From DASXHZ01 sp036488085 (lineage in GTDB: Bacteria; Acidobacteriota; Thermoanaerobaculia; Gp7-AA8), in assembly GCA_036488085.1 (NCBI GenBank), contig DASXHZ010000008.1, positions 56,607 through 120,606 of the forward strand: a stretch of DNA of 64,000 bases. Reading direction: 5' to 3'. Under the pieces are notes generated by a model, which saw only the letters and a list, made by a program, of their open reading frames with translations, was not told where the DNA came from and searched no databases. Below are positions 7,501-16,564 of this stretch, one piece after another. Position 1 is the stretch's first letter. Each line of letters begins with the position of its first letter. The position numbers and the translations under genes are program-made.

Positions 7501-8569
7501 AGTCGTCGGCTACGACGGCCGGCCAGTCGAGGATCGCCCACGATTCGGGGACGCGGCGTGCCTGCAACGCGCGTTCGTGAGCACGCGCGGCATCGCGGTA
7601 GACGACGCCGCCGGCGAGCAATGCTTCCATCGCGCCGATGATGTCCGGCAGTTTCGCGAAGAGGGCGTCGTCGGAGAGGCATGGCGTGATCGGGCCATGA
7701 CGGATTCGCGTCCGGCACTCGGGATACATCTCGCGGTAGCAGGGATAGAGCGCACACTCAGGGAAAACTGACACGAACGGCACGCCGTTGAGCATGAACT
7801 CGTGCCATTCCTGCCCCGAGATCGCGAGCCACGGCACCCCGACGGCCTGCACCGCGAATGACATCCCGGAATGCGGCGAGACATGCAGATTGCATCGCTC
7901 GGCGAGGGCGAGTTGCTCCATCAATCCGATGTCGAAGGCGTCGTGCAGCGCTGGATAGCGCGCGCGTAACGCCTCGATGTCGCGCGCAGCGATGCCGCGC
8001 GTGGCCGAGCGCCCGCCCTTCAGTTTCCCCATCAGGACGATCTCGCCCGCCGGATGGCGTTCGAAGAAGCCGTCAAAGAGGCGCGTCCAGAATGCGAGTG
8101 AGGGCGCGCGCATGTGACTTGCCGCGCCGGGAAGGACGCTGATCCGCGGCGAGCGGCCGTCGTCGAGTTGCGCCGCCGCCCAGTCGCGTACGCGTTGTGG
8201 AAGCGCGAGACGCAGCGGCTCGTGCTTCCGCGGTATTGCAGCGGCGTCGTTTCCGCGAACGGCACTCCGAAACGCGGCATGAAAGCGGTCGAGAGCCGGC
8301 CACCCCGAGGGGTCGTCCGCCCGCGGATCGGTGAGGACGTAGTCCCAATCGCGAGGCAGGTCTTTCGGCATCCCCTTCTCGACGTCGACGCGGTAGACGC
8401 GCTCGACGCAACCAGTGCATTCGACGAGCTCCGCCGGCGACTCGGCGTTCAGCATGAGAGAAATGCGCAGTTCGGGGTTTGCCCGTGCGACGTCGCACGC
8501 GACGCGCAACGCTTCGATGACATGGCCGACCGGACGGTAGTAGACCCAGTTGATGAGGAGGGTCTTCAC
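7490..8569 (-). CDS. Family 9-like (heptosyltransferase-fold) glycosyltransferase
   Basis: A 359-residue GT-B-type protein. It opens with a Rossmann strand (KTLLINWVYYRPVGHVIEAL). Its C-terminal half has the ISVLPGAASHMRAPSLAFW and HVSPHSGMSFAVQAVGVPWLAISG segments that resemble the nucleotide-binding side of heptosyltransferase-like enzymes. The start is GTG at 8569, sharing GTGA with the stop of the preceding glycosyltransferase. A longer open frame to 9280 is only antisense or overlap noise. It probably transfers a sugar to the growing lipid-linked glycan. GT9 membership is moderately sure; the substrate is not known. Confidence 0.72.
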   Translation of the reverse strand: MKTLLINWVYYRPVGHVIEALRVACDVARANPELRISLMLNAESPAELVECTGCVERVYRVDVEKGMPKDLPRDWDYVLTDPRADDPSGWPALDRFHAAFRSAVRGNDAAAIPRKHEPLRLALPQRVRDWAAAQLDDGRSPRISVLPGAASHMRAPSLAFWTRLFDGFFERHPAGEIVLMGKLKGGRSATRGIAARDIEALRARYPALHDAFDIGLMEQLALAERCNLHVSPHSGMSFAVQAVGVPWLAISGQEWHEFMLNGVPFVSVFPECALYPCYREMYPECRTRIRHGPITPCLSDDALFAKLPDIIGAMEALLAGGVVYRDAARAHERALQARRVPESWAILDWPAVVADDYVF

Positions 8570-9540
8570 GCCGTGCTCCAGCGGCGAACGCGGCGGCCGA
8601 TTCCACCCGTGACGCGCTGGAACAAGGTGAGGAATGGCGTCGGCAACGTAAACGCGACGGCGAGTTTCATGAGCACGGAAAAGGAGAATCTCGCGTGCCG
8701 CAGTGCATGGCGCGCCGCATCCCGCGCCTCGGCGCGCCGGCCGGCCGCCTGTTCGGCGACGGCGAGGTCTGCCCAGATCCGCGCCATGCGGCGGCGGTAC
8801 CGCGGCGTGTCGTAACCGAACAGCTCCGGTATCCGGTCTCGGAAGGCGGTCAGCTCCTCCCTCTGCTTCAACGGAGGAAGTCCCGACCAGACGCCGGCGC
8901 CGTGCACGCGATAGACCGCCATGATGCGATCGACGTAACCGATGCCGCCGTTGCGCGCGCCAAATAGATGCAACACCCAATCGAGTGTGAGGAAGTCGGA
9001 ATACGGCTCGAGGGATGGGATCGCGGACCGCCGGTAGACGACGGCAGACGACGGGATGAAGTTGCTCCAGAGGAGGTCTTCGAAACCGTAGACCCTCTTC
9101 TTGACTGGCGGCTCCATCACGCGGATGGTCGCTTCGGAGTCGGAGCGCACAACATCGACGGGATGGAACGCAGCGGACCATTCGGCGTGCGTTTCGAGCG
9201 CGAGCACCATCGTTTGCAACTTTCCGTCGTCCGTCCAGTAGTCGTCGCCGTCGAGCCACGCCATGTACTCGCCGCGGCATTGCGCCAGCGCAGCGATGAA
9301 GAGATGGTTGCCGTAGTTTCCAAGCTGCCGCTCCGGAAGAAAGAAGCGGAGCCGTGGATCTCCCGAAGCGCCGTAACGATCGAGAAGCGCACGGGTACCG
9401 TCACTCGACCCGTCGTCGGCGATGAGGATCTCGTACGGAAAATCGCATCGCTGCGAAAGCGCGCTTTCGACCGCCCGCTCGATGAAGGATTCGTGGTTAT
9501 AAGTGACGATCAGGACCGTCGCTTTGACGTAGGGGAGCAC
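8566..9540 (-). CDS. Family 2 glycosyltransferase
   Basis: A 324-residue protein with a clear GT2 domain over residues 1-230: ATVLIVTYNHESFIERAVES, IADDGSSDGTRALL near residue 40 and the DXD motif AWLDGDDYW near residue 95. A C-terminal basic, amphipathic tail (about 270-324) may sit on the inner membrane. The start is GTG at 9540, 12 bases after the methyltransferase stop. The stop overlaps the next start. This is the standard elongating enzyme type in O-antigen operons. Confidence 0.86.
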   Translation of the reverse strand: MLPYVKATVLIVTYNHESFIERAVESALSQRCDFPYEILIADDGSSDGTRALLDRYGASGDPRLRFFLPERQLGNYGNHLFIAALAQCRGEYMAWLDGDDYWTDDGKLQTMVLALETHAEWSAAFHPVDVVRSDSEATIRVMEPPVKKRVYGFEDLLWSNFIPSSAVVYRRSAIPSLEPYSDFLTLDWVLHLFGARNGGIGYVDRIMAVYRVHGAGVWSGLPPLKQREELTAFRDRIPELFGYDTPRYRRRMARIWADLAVAEQAAGRRAEARDAARHALRHARFSFSVLMKLAVAFTLPTPFLTLFQRVTGGIGRRVRRWSTA

Positions 9541-9552
9541 GTGACCGCGATG

Positions 9553-10389
9553 CTAGCACCCGAGGTTACGCCGGAACAGATAGCCGCGCATCACCGGCTG
9601 CTCCGGCGCCCGGCGGATGCGGGGGCCGTGATCGATGAGAAATTCTCGAACCAGCTCCATGCCTGCGGAGCGGACATGGGAGACGAGGTCGTTCTCGTTC
9701 AAAATCCAGCAGAGGTACTCCGTCACGTAACCCGCTTCGAGAGGGCGTTGGATCGAGACGAATGACGGCGACTCCTTCACGATACCCATGCGCGTGATGT
9801 AAAGGTACCCGGCGCACGATGCGGCAAGACGGTCGATCGCAGCGCGCCAGTCGCGCTCGTACCAAAGCGAGCTGCTCGCCACGATCAGGTCGTATGCTCC
9901 ATTGAGCGCCTCCGCGCGATCCGATGTGAAGGCGACGCCCGCGGCAAGCTCCCGCCCTGCATCAGAGATCAGCGGCACGTCGTAGACGACATAGTCGATG
10001 TCGACGCCGGGCGCGGCGGCGCGGGCGAGGAGGACGTAGTGACCGATCCCGCCTCCCCAGTCGAGAATTCTCAGCCGTCGTTTGTCAGCCGCCGCCGTCG
10101 CCACGACGTACGCGAACGAAAGGGCGGCGTTGTGACCGCCGATCGTGACAATGTGTCCCCGGTCGTGCTCATGCGGAATCGTCAGCGGCGCCGTGCCGGC
10201 GATCGCGGCAGCGTAGTGCGGCCAGCGGTCCTTCTGTACCGCGGCGATGCTCGCGACATCCCAACCGCGCTGCGGCGTATCCCATCCCCGCGGCGCGGCT
10301 TCCCACGTGCTTCTGCCGAAAACGCGTCTTGCGAGGCGCCGGAGAGGCGGCCTGAGGGCGCGCGGAACGAAGTGGCGGAGGAACGTCAC
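9553..10389 (-). CDS. SAM-dependent methyltransferase (TIGR04325-like)
   Basis: A 278-residue protein with the SAM-binding glycine-rich loop ILDWGGGIGHYVLLARAAAP near residues 108-127, an acidic strand-2 end (YVVYDVP) and the YDLIVASSSLWYERDW motif IV/V region. The overall layout matches the putative methyltransferase group TIGR04325 found in polysaccharide operons. It may methylate a sugar or cap the chain end, which in Wzm/Wzt systems can set chain length. The ATG overlaps the wzt stop by 4 bases. Confidence 0.75.
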   Translation of the reverse strand: MTFLRHFVPRALRPPLRRLARRVFGRSTWEAAPRGWDTPQRGWDVASIAAVQKDRWPHYAAAIAGTAPLTIPHEHDRGHIVTIGGHNAALSFAYVVATAAADKRRLRILDWGGGIGHYVLLARAAAPGVDIDYVVYDVPLISDAGRELAAGVAFTSDRAEALNGAYDLIVASSSLWYERDWRAAIDRLAASCAGYLYITRMGIVKESPSFVSIQRPLEAGYVTEYLCWILNENDLVSHVRSAGMELVREFLIDHGPRIRRAPEQPVMRGYLFRRNLGC

Positions 10390-11663
10390 TCACGCGATCC
10401 GGTAGCCGTGAGCGGAAGGATCTCCCCTTCGGCCGACCCCGTGTCCCACTCGAGCATCGGGCGGATCACACCGGGCCAGCGGTCGTACCACGATCCGCGC
10501 GCGTGGGTCGAGTCTTCGACGTCGAAGACGACGACGTCCGCCGATTCGACCATCATGTGGGCCTCGTCGCGAACGAAAGCCACCGACACCGAGTGCGTCC
10601 CGGCATTCAGCAGATCGCCCGGGATGCGGCACACGCTGCGGTAAACGCCGGGCGCGAGATCGATCAGCCGCGTGTCGCTGTTGAAGATGACCACACCCTC
10701 TTCATTGTTGAGAAAGAAGTTCAGGTTCAGGCGTAGATGGCGTCTCGCGATCGCGTATTGGAACTCGAGCGCGAGCGGCGTCCGCACCGATATCGCGTTC
10801 GTTCCGTCTTCGGCGCGAACCGAGACGCGCTGCAGCCTCAGGTTTTGATCGCCGGGTGCCTCATCGTCGCTCCAGACGCGGTCGACCTGCGGCGTATGGA
10901 CCTCGCGCAGGTAGTGGTGGACGACGTCGCGAGAGTTTCCGAGCTCGCGGAGGCGACCTTGATCGAGCCATACGGCATCGCTGCAGAGCGACTGGATGGC
11001 GAGCATGTTGTGGCTGATGAAGAGCACCGTACGGCCGCTCTGGGAGACGTCGCCCATTTTTCCGAGGCACTTCTTCTGAAAGACGGCGTCGCCCACGGCG
11101 AGTACCTCGTCGATGACGAGGATCTCCGGATCGAGATGCGCCGCGACTGCAAAGGCGAGGCGCATGTACATTCCACTCGAATAGCGCTTCACGGGCGTGT
11201 CGAGGAACTCGCCGATCTCCGCGAATTCGACGATCTCGTCGAAGCGTCGGACGATCTCAGCGCGCCTCATGCCGAGGATTGCACCGTTCAGGAAGATGTT
11301 CTCCCGGCCGGTCAGTTCGGCGTGGAAGCCGGTCCCTACCTCGAGAAGGGAACCGACCCTTCCCCGAATCAGCGCGCGCCCTTCGGTCGGCTTCGTAATG
11401 CGCGACAGGATTTTGAGCAGCGTGCTCTTTCCCGCGCCGTTGCGGCCGATGATGCCGAGCACGTTGCCTCGGCGGACCTCGAACGAGACGTCTTGCAGCG
11501 CCCAGATGCTTGGAGGTTCGGCGGCCGTCTGGCGGCGCATGAATAGGCGGTACGACCTGTCGGCGATCGTCTCGCGCAGCGTGCTGTAACGCTGCCGTTC
11601 GCCGATCCGGTATCGCTTACCGAGCCGGTCGCATTCGATGACGACGTCAGATGATGTCCGCAA
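10386..11663 (-). CDS. wzt: Polysaccharide ABC exporter ATPase with C-terminal glycan-binding domain
   Basis: A 425-residue ATPase with Walker A GRNGAGKST, the signature YSSGMYMRLAFAVAA and Walker B EILVIDEVLAVGD in the first 250 residues. About 170 further residues follow, with the beta-rich pattern of the Wzt C-terminal domain, which reads the capped end of the O-antigen in known systems. It powers export of undecaprenyl-linked polysaccharide with Wzm. No ATG fits. TTG at 11663 was chosen, which overlaps wzm by 17 bases and precedes the conserved VVIECDRLGKRYRIGE strand. The real start could be a few codons different. Confidence 0.9.
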   Translation of the reverse strand: MRTSSDVVIECDRLGKRYRIGERQRYSTLRETIADRSYRLFMRRQTAAEPPSIWALQDVSFEVRRGNVLGIIGRNGAGKSTLLKILSRITKPTEGRALIRGRVGSLLEVGTGFHAELTGRENIFLNGAILGMRRAEIVRRFDEIVEFAEIGEFLDTPVKRYSSGMYMRLAFAVAAHLDPEILVIDEVLAVGDAVFQKKCLGKMGDVSQSGRTVLFISHNMLAIQSLCSDAVWLDQGRLRELGNSRDVVHHYLREVHTPQVDRVWSDDEAPGDQNLRLQRVSVRAEDGTNAISVRTPLALEFQYAIARRHLRLNLNFFLNNEEGVVIFNSDTRLIDLAPGVYRSVCRIPGDLLNAGTHSVSVAFVRDEAHMMVESADVVVFDVEDSTHARGSWYDRWPGVIRPMLEWDTGSAEGEILPLTATGSRE

Positions 11664-12501
11664 ACGTCTGTTCCATTCTCCGAAAGTAAAAGAGGCCGCC
11701 CGCCAGGACCACGACTGTCGCAAATACCGATACGAGGATGATGCGCCCAGGGAACGGCTGCTGCTCGACGACGCTCCGCCGGAACCCTTCGATCACGCCG
11801 ACCATCGGATTCAAAGCGTACAGATGACGCCACTTATGCGGCACGACGCTCAACGGGTAGACGACCGGAGTGACGAACATCCACGCCTGAATCAGAAACC
11901 CGATCGCATGCCGTACATCGCGGTACTGGACGTTGAGCGCCGACAGCCATAGCCCGACAGCAAAAGCGACGAGCAGCGCGAGCGCCACGAACAACGGAGC
12001 GATGAGCAGCCGTACGGTGATCGGGATGCCGTAGTACGGCAAGAGACCGATGAGAACAAAGAAGCCGATGCAGAAGTCGGGGATCGCCGATCCTACGGCG
12101 GCGGCCGGGATGATGACGCGGGGAAAGTAGACCTTGGTGATCAACCGCTCGCTGGCGACGACACTGTTGCTCGATTCGGAGAGCGCTTGCGAGAACAACT
12201 GCCACGGCAGGAGTCCTGCGAGCACCATGATCGGATACGGGGTACCGCCCGAGGGAACTTGCGCATAGCGGCCGAGGAAAAGGCTGAAGATCGCCATGAG
12301 CGCGACCGGCTGCAGCAGTGCCCACAGGATGCCGAGGGCGGTTTGTTTGTACTTGACGCGGATGTCGCGCCAGATCAGGAAGTAGAGGAGCTCGCGATAG
12401 TGCCAGATCTCCGCGAGACGCAGCGCTGCCGACGGCTTGGGCAGCAGTTCGATCACCTCGGAGGCTTCTTCAGCACCGAGTGAGAATTGTGTTGTGGTCA
12501 T
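11647..12501 (-). CDS. wzm: Polysaccharide ABC exporter permease
   Basis: A 284-residue ABC-2 permease. A cytoplasmic N-terminus with RDIRVKYKQTALGILWALLQP precedes six predicted membrane spans, the standard Wzm/TagG layout. FLGRYAQVPSGGTPYPIMVLAGLLPW and HLYALNPMVGVIEGFRRSVV are typical family segments. It forms the inner-membrane channel for the finished glycan together with Wzt. It starts 18 bases after the aminotransferase gene, the largest gap in this operon. No wzy or wzx-type gene is visible, consistent with an ABC-dependent route. Confidence 0.92.
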   Translation of the reverse strand: MTTTQFSLGAEEASEVIELLPKPSAALRLAEIWHYRELLYFLIWRDIRVKYKQTALGILWALLQPVALMAIFSLFLGRYAQVPSGGTPYPIMVLAGLLPWQLFSQALSESSNSVVASERLITKVYFPRVIIPAAAVGSAIPDFCIGFFVLIGLLPYYGIPITVRLLIAPLFVALALLVAFAVGLWLSALNVQYRDVRHAIGFLIQAWMFVTPVVYPLSVVPHKWRHLYALNPMVGVIEGFRRSVVEQQPFPGRIILVSVFATVVVLAGGLFYFRRMEQTFADII

Positions 12502-12519
12502 GAGATTGGACCGGACAGG

Positions 12520-13623
12520 TTATTGTACCTTGCGCAAAGCGTCGCATATCCGCGCAACTTCGGGATCGGTCAGTTCCGGAAAAACCGGAACGCTCACGAT
12601 CTCGCCCGCGAGAGATTCCGTTAACGGAAGCGAAACGCGAGAGAGGTATGCAGGCTGACGATGCACCGGGACCGGATAGAGGATGGCGGTGTCGATCCCG
12701 CGATCATCCATGAATCGCCGGAATGCCTCGCGCCGATCAGTCCGCAGGACGTATTGGTGATAAACGTGACGACACGCCGGCGCGACGCGAGGTGCGGATA
12801 AGGACGAGCTCAGAGCGCCGTCGAATGCGGCGGCGATCGTACGCCGGCGGTCGTTTTCGGATTCGAGGTAACGAAGCTTCATGCGGAGGACAGCCGCCTG
12901 TAACTCATCCAGGCGGCTGTTCCAGCCACGACTCTCGCTGACGTAACGCTCGCGCCAGCCGTATTGGCGGTACGCGCGCACGCGTTCGGCGATCGCTGGA
13001 TCGTGCGTGACGACGGCGCCACCATCGCCGAGCGAGCCGAGGTTCTTGGTCGGATAGAAGCTGAACGCGGCAGCGTCGCCGAAAGTGCCAGTCCGTTGCG
13101 CGCCGATTGACGCCCCGTGCGCCTGCGCGCAGTCCTCGACGATGCGCAGCCCGTGAGCCGCCGCAATCTCCGCAATCCTGCCCATCGGCGCCGGGTGACC
13201 ATAGAGATGCACCGCCACGATGGCGCGGACCGGAGTGCCACGATGCGACGCAATCGTCTTCTCGATACTTTCGGGATCAATCGTGTAGCTGGCTGCATCG
13301 ACGTCGGCGAACACGACTTCGGCGCCGGTGTGCTCGATCGCAGCGACCGTTGCGACTGCCGTGTTGGACACGGTCAGCACCGCGTCCCCCGCTCCGATGC
13401 CGCAGGCTCTGAGCGCGATCTCGACCGCGTCGGTTCCGCTCGCGACTCCGATCGCGAATTGCGTGCCGAGGTATGCGGCAAAGTCCTCCTCGAACCGCGC
13501 GACCTCCTCGCCGAGGATGTACCTCCCGCGGTCGAGCACAGCGGCGATCGCGCCATCGATCTCGTCTTTGTGCGCGAGATAGGCAGCGCGCGGATTCGCG
13601 ACCGGTATTCGATCGGCAGCCAT
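12520..13623 (-). CDS. DegT/DnrJ/EryC1/StrS-family sugar aminotransferase
   Basis: A 367-residue PLP enzyme. The PLP Lys is K193 in SFYPTKNLGSLGDGG, and the cofactor-contacting segments ASGTDAVEIAL and VEDCAQAHGA are intact. It would aminate a keto nucleotide-sugar (for example a dTDP- or UDP-4-keto or 3-keto sugar) to give an amino-deoxy sugar for the surface glycan. It is a full-length member of the family (about 370-380 residues). It lies between the epimerase-like gene (gap 3 bases) and wzm (gap 18). The exact sugar cannot be decided from the sequence. Confidence 0.88.
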   Translation of the reverse strand: MAADRIPVANPRAAYLAHKDEIDGAIAAVLDRGRYILGEEVARFEEDFAAYLGTQFAIGVASGTDAVEIALRACGIGAGDAVLTVSNTAVATVAAIEHTGAEVVFADVDAASYTIDPESIEKTIASHRGTPVRAIVAVHLYGHPAPMGRIAEIAAAHGLRIVEDCAQAHGASIGAQRTGTFGDAAAFSFYPTKNLGSLGDGGAVVTHDPAIAERVRAYRQYGWRERYVSESRGWNSRLDELQAAVLRMKLRYLESENDRRRTIAAAFDGALSSSLSAPRVAPACRHVYHQYVLRTDRREAFRRFMDDRGIDTAILYPVPVHRQPAYLSRVSLPLTESLAGEIVSVPVFPELTDPEVARICDALRKVQ

Positions 13624-13626
13624 GGA

Positions 13627-14616
13627 TCAGACGTAATGCTGCAGGTTGTCCGCGACGAAACGGAGTGTTCGCGCCAGACCCTCGCGCAGCGACACCTTCG
13701 GACACCAGCCGAGCGCCTGACGCGCTCGCGTCGAATCGGAGTAGTAGTCGCCAATCTCGATCGCGCGCCGTTCCTCGGGGAACGGCTTCGTTTCGTACCG
13801 TCCGCTGCCCTGAACGTCGACGAGGAGCGCGGCGAGGTTACGAAGACTCACCGGCTCGTCGCCGCCGAGATTCATCGCGGAGCCGAGACATGCAGGCGTA
13901 ACAGCGGCGCGCAGCATGGCGTCGATCACGTCGTCGACAAAGTTGAAGTCGCGCAACTGCTCGCCGCCCCAAATCTCGAACGGCTGTCCCTGAACGACGT
14001 TACGAAGCCAGACGCCGAGAAACGTCTGCCGCGCGTCCTTGATGCGCATGCGCGGCCCGTAGGTATTGGTGAGGCGCAGCGAGCACGAACGGATACCGTA
14101 CACGTCGTTGTAGACCTGATGGAAACTCTCTCCCGCCGCTTTGTTGACGCCGTTCACGTCCACCGGCTTGATCGGGTGCTTTTCGTCGACCGGAACGTAG
14201 AGCGGACGGCCGTAGATCTGCCGCGTGCTGGCAAATGCGATGATCACGTCCCGGTTGTGCTTGCGGCACGCCTCAAGGATCGAGAGTTGCGCGCGTGCAT
14301 TAATCGCCAGATCGGTTTGCGGATCGAGCATCGAGTCGAGATGGCTGGTCTGTCCGGCGAGGTTGAAAAGATAGTCCTGGTCCCGAATGAGATAGGGAAA
14401 GCTGTACTCGTCGCGGACATCGGAGATGTTTAGACGGACTCTCGAAGCGACGTCGCGAATGTTGTGAAGGTTGCCGCCGTATTCGGGCACGAGGCTGTCG
14501 ACGATCGTGACATTGGCTCCCTCTCCAACCAGACGGATTGCCAGGTTCGATCCGATGAAACCGAGACCGCCGGTGATGAGTACGTTCCTGCCGCTGAATG
14601 GCGAAGTCAAATCCAC
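13627..14616 (-). CDS. Extended SDR nucleotide-sugar epimerase/dehydratase, Tyr replaced by Asn
   Basis: A 329-residue protein with the NAD-binding loop ITGGLGFIGSNLA (residues 14-26) and the FNLAGQT motif. The active-site Ser region AFASTRQIYG is present. The usual YxxxK catalytic pair reads N155-G-V-N-K159 in PVDVNGVNKAAGE, so the catalytic Tyr appears to be Asn while Lys is kept. It resembles UDP-glucose 4-epimerase relatives of polysaccharide clusters, but its chemistry may differ. Its ATG lies 10 bases inside the end of the preceding glycosyltransferase gene. Confidence 0.8.
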   Translation of the reverse strand: MDLTSPFSGRNVLITGGLGFIGSNLAIRLVGEGANVTIVDSLVPEYGGNLHNIRDVASRVRLNISDVRDEYSFPYLIRDQDYLFNLAGQTSHLDSMLDPQTDLAINARAQLSILEACRKHNRDVIIAFASTRQIYGRPLYVPVDEKHPIKPVDVNGVNKAAGESFHQVYNDVYGIRSCSLRLTNTYGPRMRIKDARQTFLGVWLRNVVQGQPFEIWGGEQLRDFNFVDDVIDAMLRAAVTPACLGSAMNLGGDEPVSLRNLAALLVDVQGSGRYETKPFPEERRAIEIGDYYSDSTRARQALGWCPKVSLREGLARTLRFVADNLQHYV

Positions 14617-15437
14617 CTGCCGCTTCCGAAGTCGTATTGAAGCATGAGACGGCGGTTGAGAAGCTTCTTGACGCGCCAGGGGGCATACCAGAGAAGGTGG
14701 TCCACGGCTCCGGAGATCAAGTCGACCACTTGCGGGGCGGGCGCGAAGGAGCGGACTTCATCCTTGTAGCGGTTCTTGACGTCGGAGAGCTGGCCGCGGT
14801 GATGCCGGAACCCTGCGAGTTGCGCGGCGACGACGTGGAGGTCAGTTTCGCGCGCGAAGCAACTCCAGAGATACGCGTCGCCTGCATACCGAAAGGTCGT
14901 CAGACGATCGAGATCGACCGTCCGGAGGAGCGATGCTCGCCAAAAGGTCGACTCCTGCTGGATCCATGGGAGGTAGAGCGGCGGCCGCCGCGTGTACTGG
15001 CCGGCTCGCATGAGCGATCGGCGATACCGATACGGTAGCGAGAAGTACGTCACCGTCCCGCCCTCGCTGTAACGCGTCGCGATGCCGGTGATCCATTTCA
15101 CATCGTGTTGCTCCGCGACGTCGACGATCGTGTCGAAGGCGCGCTCCGAAAGGAGATCGCCGGCGTTGACGTAGCCGATCCACTCCCCGCTCGCCTGCCC
15201 GAGTCCTCGGGCCAGCGCGTCGTACATCCCGGAATCCGGCCTCGAGTCGATAGCGACGTCGCCGGTCGCAAGGCTGCGTGCGACGGCGACCGTACCGTCG
15301 GTCGACCCTCCGTCGCAGATCACGTATTGCAACTCGGCACGGCCGCTCGACAGCGCCGTCTGGCTGAGAACGCTGCGCATCGTCTCGCCGATCAGCGACT
15401 CGGCGTTGCGGCATGGCGTGACGATGGTGAACTTCAT
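14607..15437 (-). CDS. Family 2 glycosyltransferase (WcaA-like)
   Basis: A 276-residue GT2 enzyme with KFTIVTPCRNAESLIGETMRSV at the N-terminus, VICDGGSTDGT near residue 40 and WIGYVNAGDLL in place of the DXD motif. The NAGD form is common in the branch that adds sugars to O-antigen or colanic-acid-type chains. ATG overlaps the acyltransferase stop (ATGA). Its 3' end overlaps the epimerase-like gene by 10 bases, which suggests coupled translation. Confidence 0.85.
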   Translation of the reverse strand: MKFTIVTPCRNAESLIGETMRSVLSQTALSSGRAELQYVICDGGSTDGTVAVARSLATGDVAIDSRPDSGMYDALARGLGQASGEWIGYVNAGDLLSERAFDTIVDVAEQHDVKWITGIATRYSEGGTVTYFSLPYRYRRSLMRAGQYTRRPPLYLPWIQQESTFWRASLLRTVDLDRLTTFRYAGDAYLWSCFARETDLHVVAAQLAGFRHHRGQLSDVKNRYKDEVRSFAPAPQVVDLISGAVDHLLWYAPWRVKKLLNRRLMLQYDFGSGRWI

Positions 15438-16564
15438 TCCTCGGCGATGGTAGCGGCACCAGCCGTCTGCATCGAATCGGCGGCGAAGATACGTTCGTCG
15501 CGAACGTATGGGAAAAACCGCTTCAGGGAGTTCAAGGGCGCTTCAAAAAAGTGCCACGACACCGCGGCGGCAGCAATCGTCACCGCGGTGTAAAGAGTCA
15601 CCAGCAGCGCATTCGGGAGATGTTCAACGTGAAAGACCACCCGCAGAACGGTTCGGACGCAGAGCGCCACGAAAAGGTGGAAAACATACATGCCGTAGCT
15701 GATCCTCCCGAGGTAAACCAGCACCTGGCGATGAAGAACGAACTTGAAGCGTCCTGCCGCTACGGCAAACACAACGCCGCCAAGAGCGAGAGCGTCGAGT
15801 GGGCGAAAGACCCATTCGATTGAAGGCAGGCCATACGCCGAGATCGCGGTCGTCACGATCCAAACGGGGAGGACGACCCTGAACAGCAGACCTGCCAGGC
15901 GTTCAGCGTGCTCGGGAGCGCTTCGCTGCCACCACGCGAAAAGTCCCCCGATCGCGAGCGAATCGAGGCACGAGAAGGTGAGCATCTCCCTCTGCACATC
16001 GTTCCAGTTCCAGATGAGCTGTCCTGCAATACGGAACGCGGAGGAGAAGACGATGCAGAAGGTCATGACGCGCCCGAGGTGACGCCGCGGCGTGAACAAG
16101 ATGACGAACGGCCAGAAGAGATAGAACTGTTCCTCCACCGCGAGCGACCAGAAGTGCGACACCTGTCCGGCGAACGCGCCCCGCTTGAAAAAGTAGATGT
16201 TGCTGGCGTACGTGACGTGCCACCAGATCGACTGGCGAACGATCGGGAATCCGGCGAGGTACGTCAGCGCGAGTGTCGCGTAAAACACGGGAAAGATGCG
16301 TAGGACGCGGCGCGCGTAAAAACGGCCCACCACGCCGGCACCTCGGCCGCACGTCTGCTCGAGGGCGGTTCGGGCATCGAGCAGGATTCCGGTAATCAGA
16401 AGACCGCTGATCACGAAGAAGAGATGCACGCCGACATGGCCGTTGATCCACGGCTTCCACGCCTGCTCTCCCGGCAGGAAGTGATCCAACAGCACGAAAC
16501 TGAACGCAACGGCCCGCAACGAATCGAGGCCGCGGAGATGGTGCGGGCGGCCGTCCGTGCTCAT
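15434..16564 (-). CDS. Acyltransferase 3 family membrane O-acyltransferase (OafA-like)
   Basis: A 376-residue membrane protein with about ten hydrophobic segments. The N-terminal RGLDSLRAVAFSFVLLDHFLP carries the family Arg and His, and HVGVHLFFVISGLLITGILL and HFWSLAVEEQFYLFWPFVI are classic acyltransferase-3 motifs. Relatives O-acetylate sugars of O-antigen or exopolysaccharide in the inner membrane. Its ATG overlaps the truB stop by 4 bases, so it is the first glycan gene read on from truB. Confidence 0.87.
   Translation of the reverse strand: MSTDGRPHHLRGLDSLRAVAFSFVLLDHFLPGEQAWKPWINGHVGVHLFFVISGLLITGILLDARTALEQTCGRGAGVVGRFYARRVLRIFPVFYATLALTYLAGFPIVRQSIWWHVTYASNIYFFKRGAFAGQVSHFWSLAVEEQFYLFWPFVILFTPRRHLGRVMTFCIVFSSAFRIAGQLIWNWNDVQREMLTFSCLDSLAIGGLFAWWQRSAPEHAERLAGLLFRVVLPVWIVTTAISAYGLPSIEWVFRPLDALALGGVVFAVAAGRFKFVLHRQVLVYLGRISYGMYVFHLFVALCVRTVLRVVFHVEHLPNALLVTLYTAVTIAAAAVSWHFFEAPLNSLKRFFPYVRDERIFAADSMQTAGAATIAEE

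Noticed and set aside
8570..9280. N-terminal extension of the GT9-like gene
   Set aside because: It is a shadow of the GT2 gene at 8566-9540; the Rossmann start lies at 8569.
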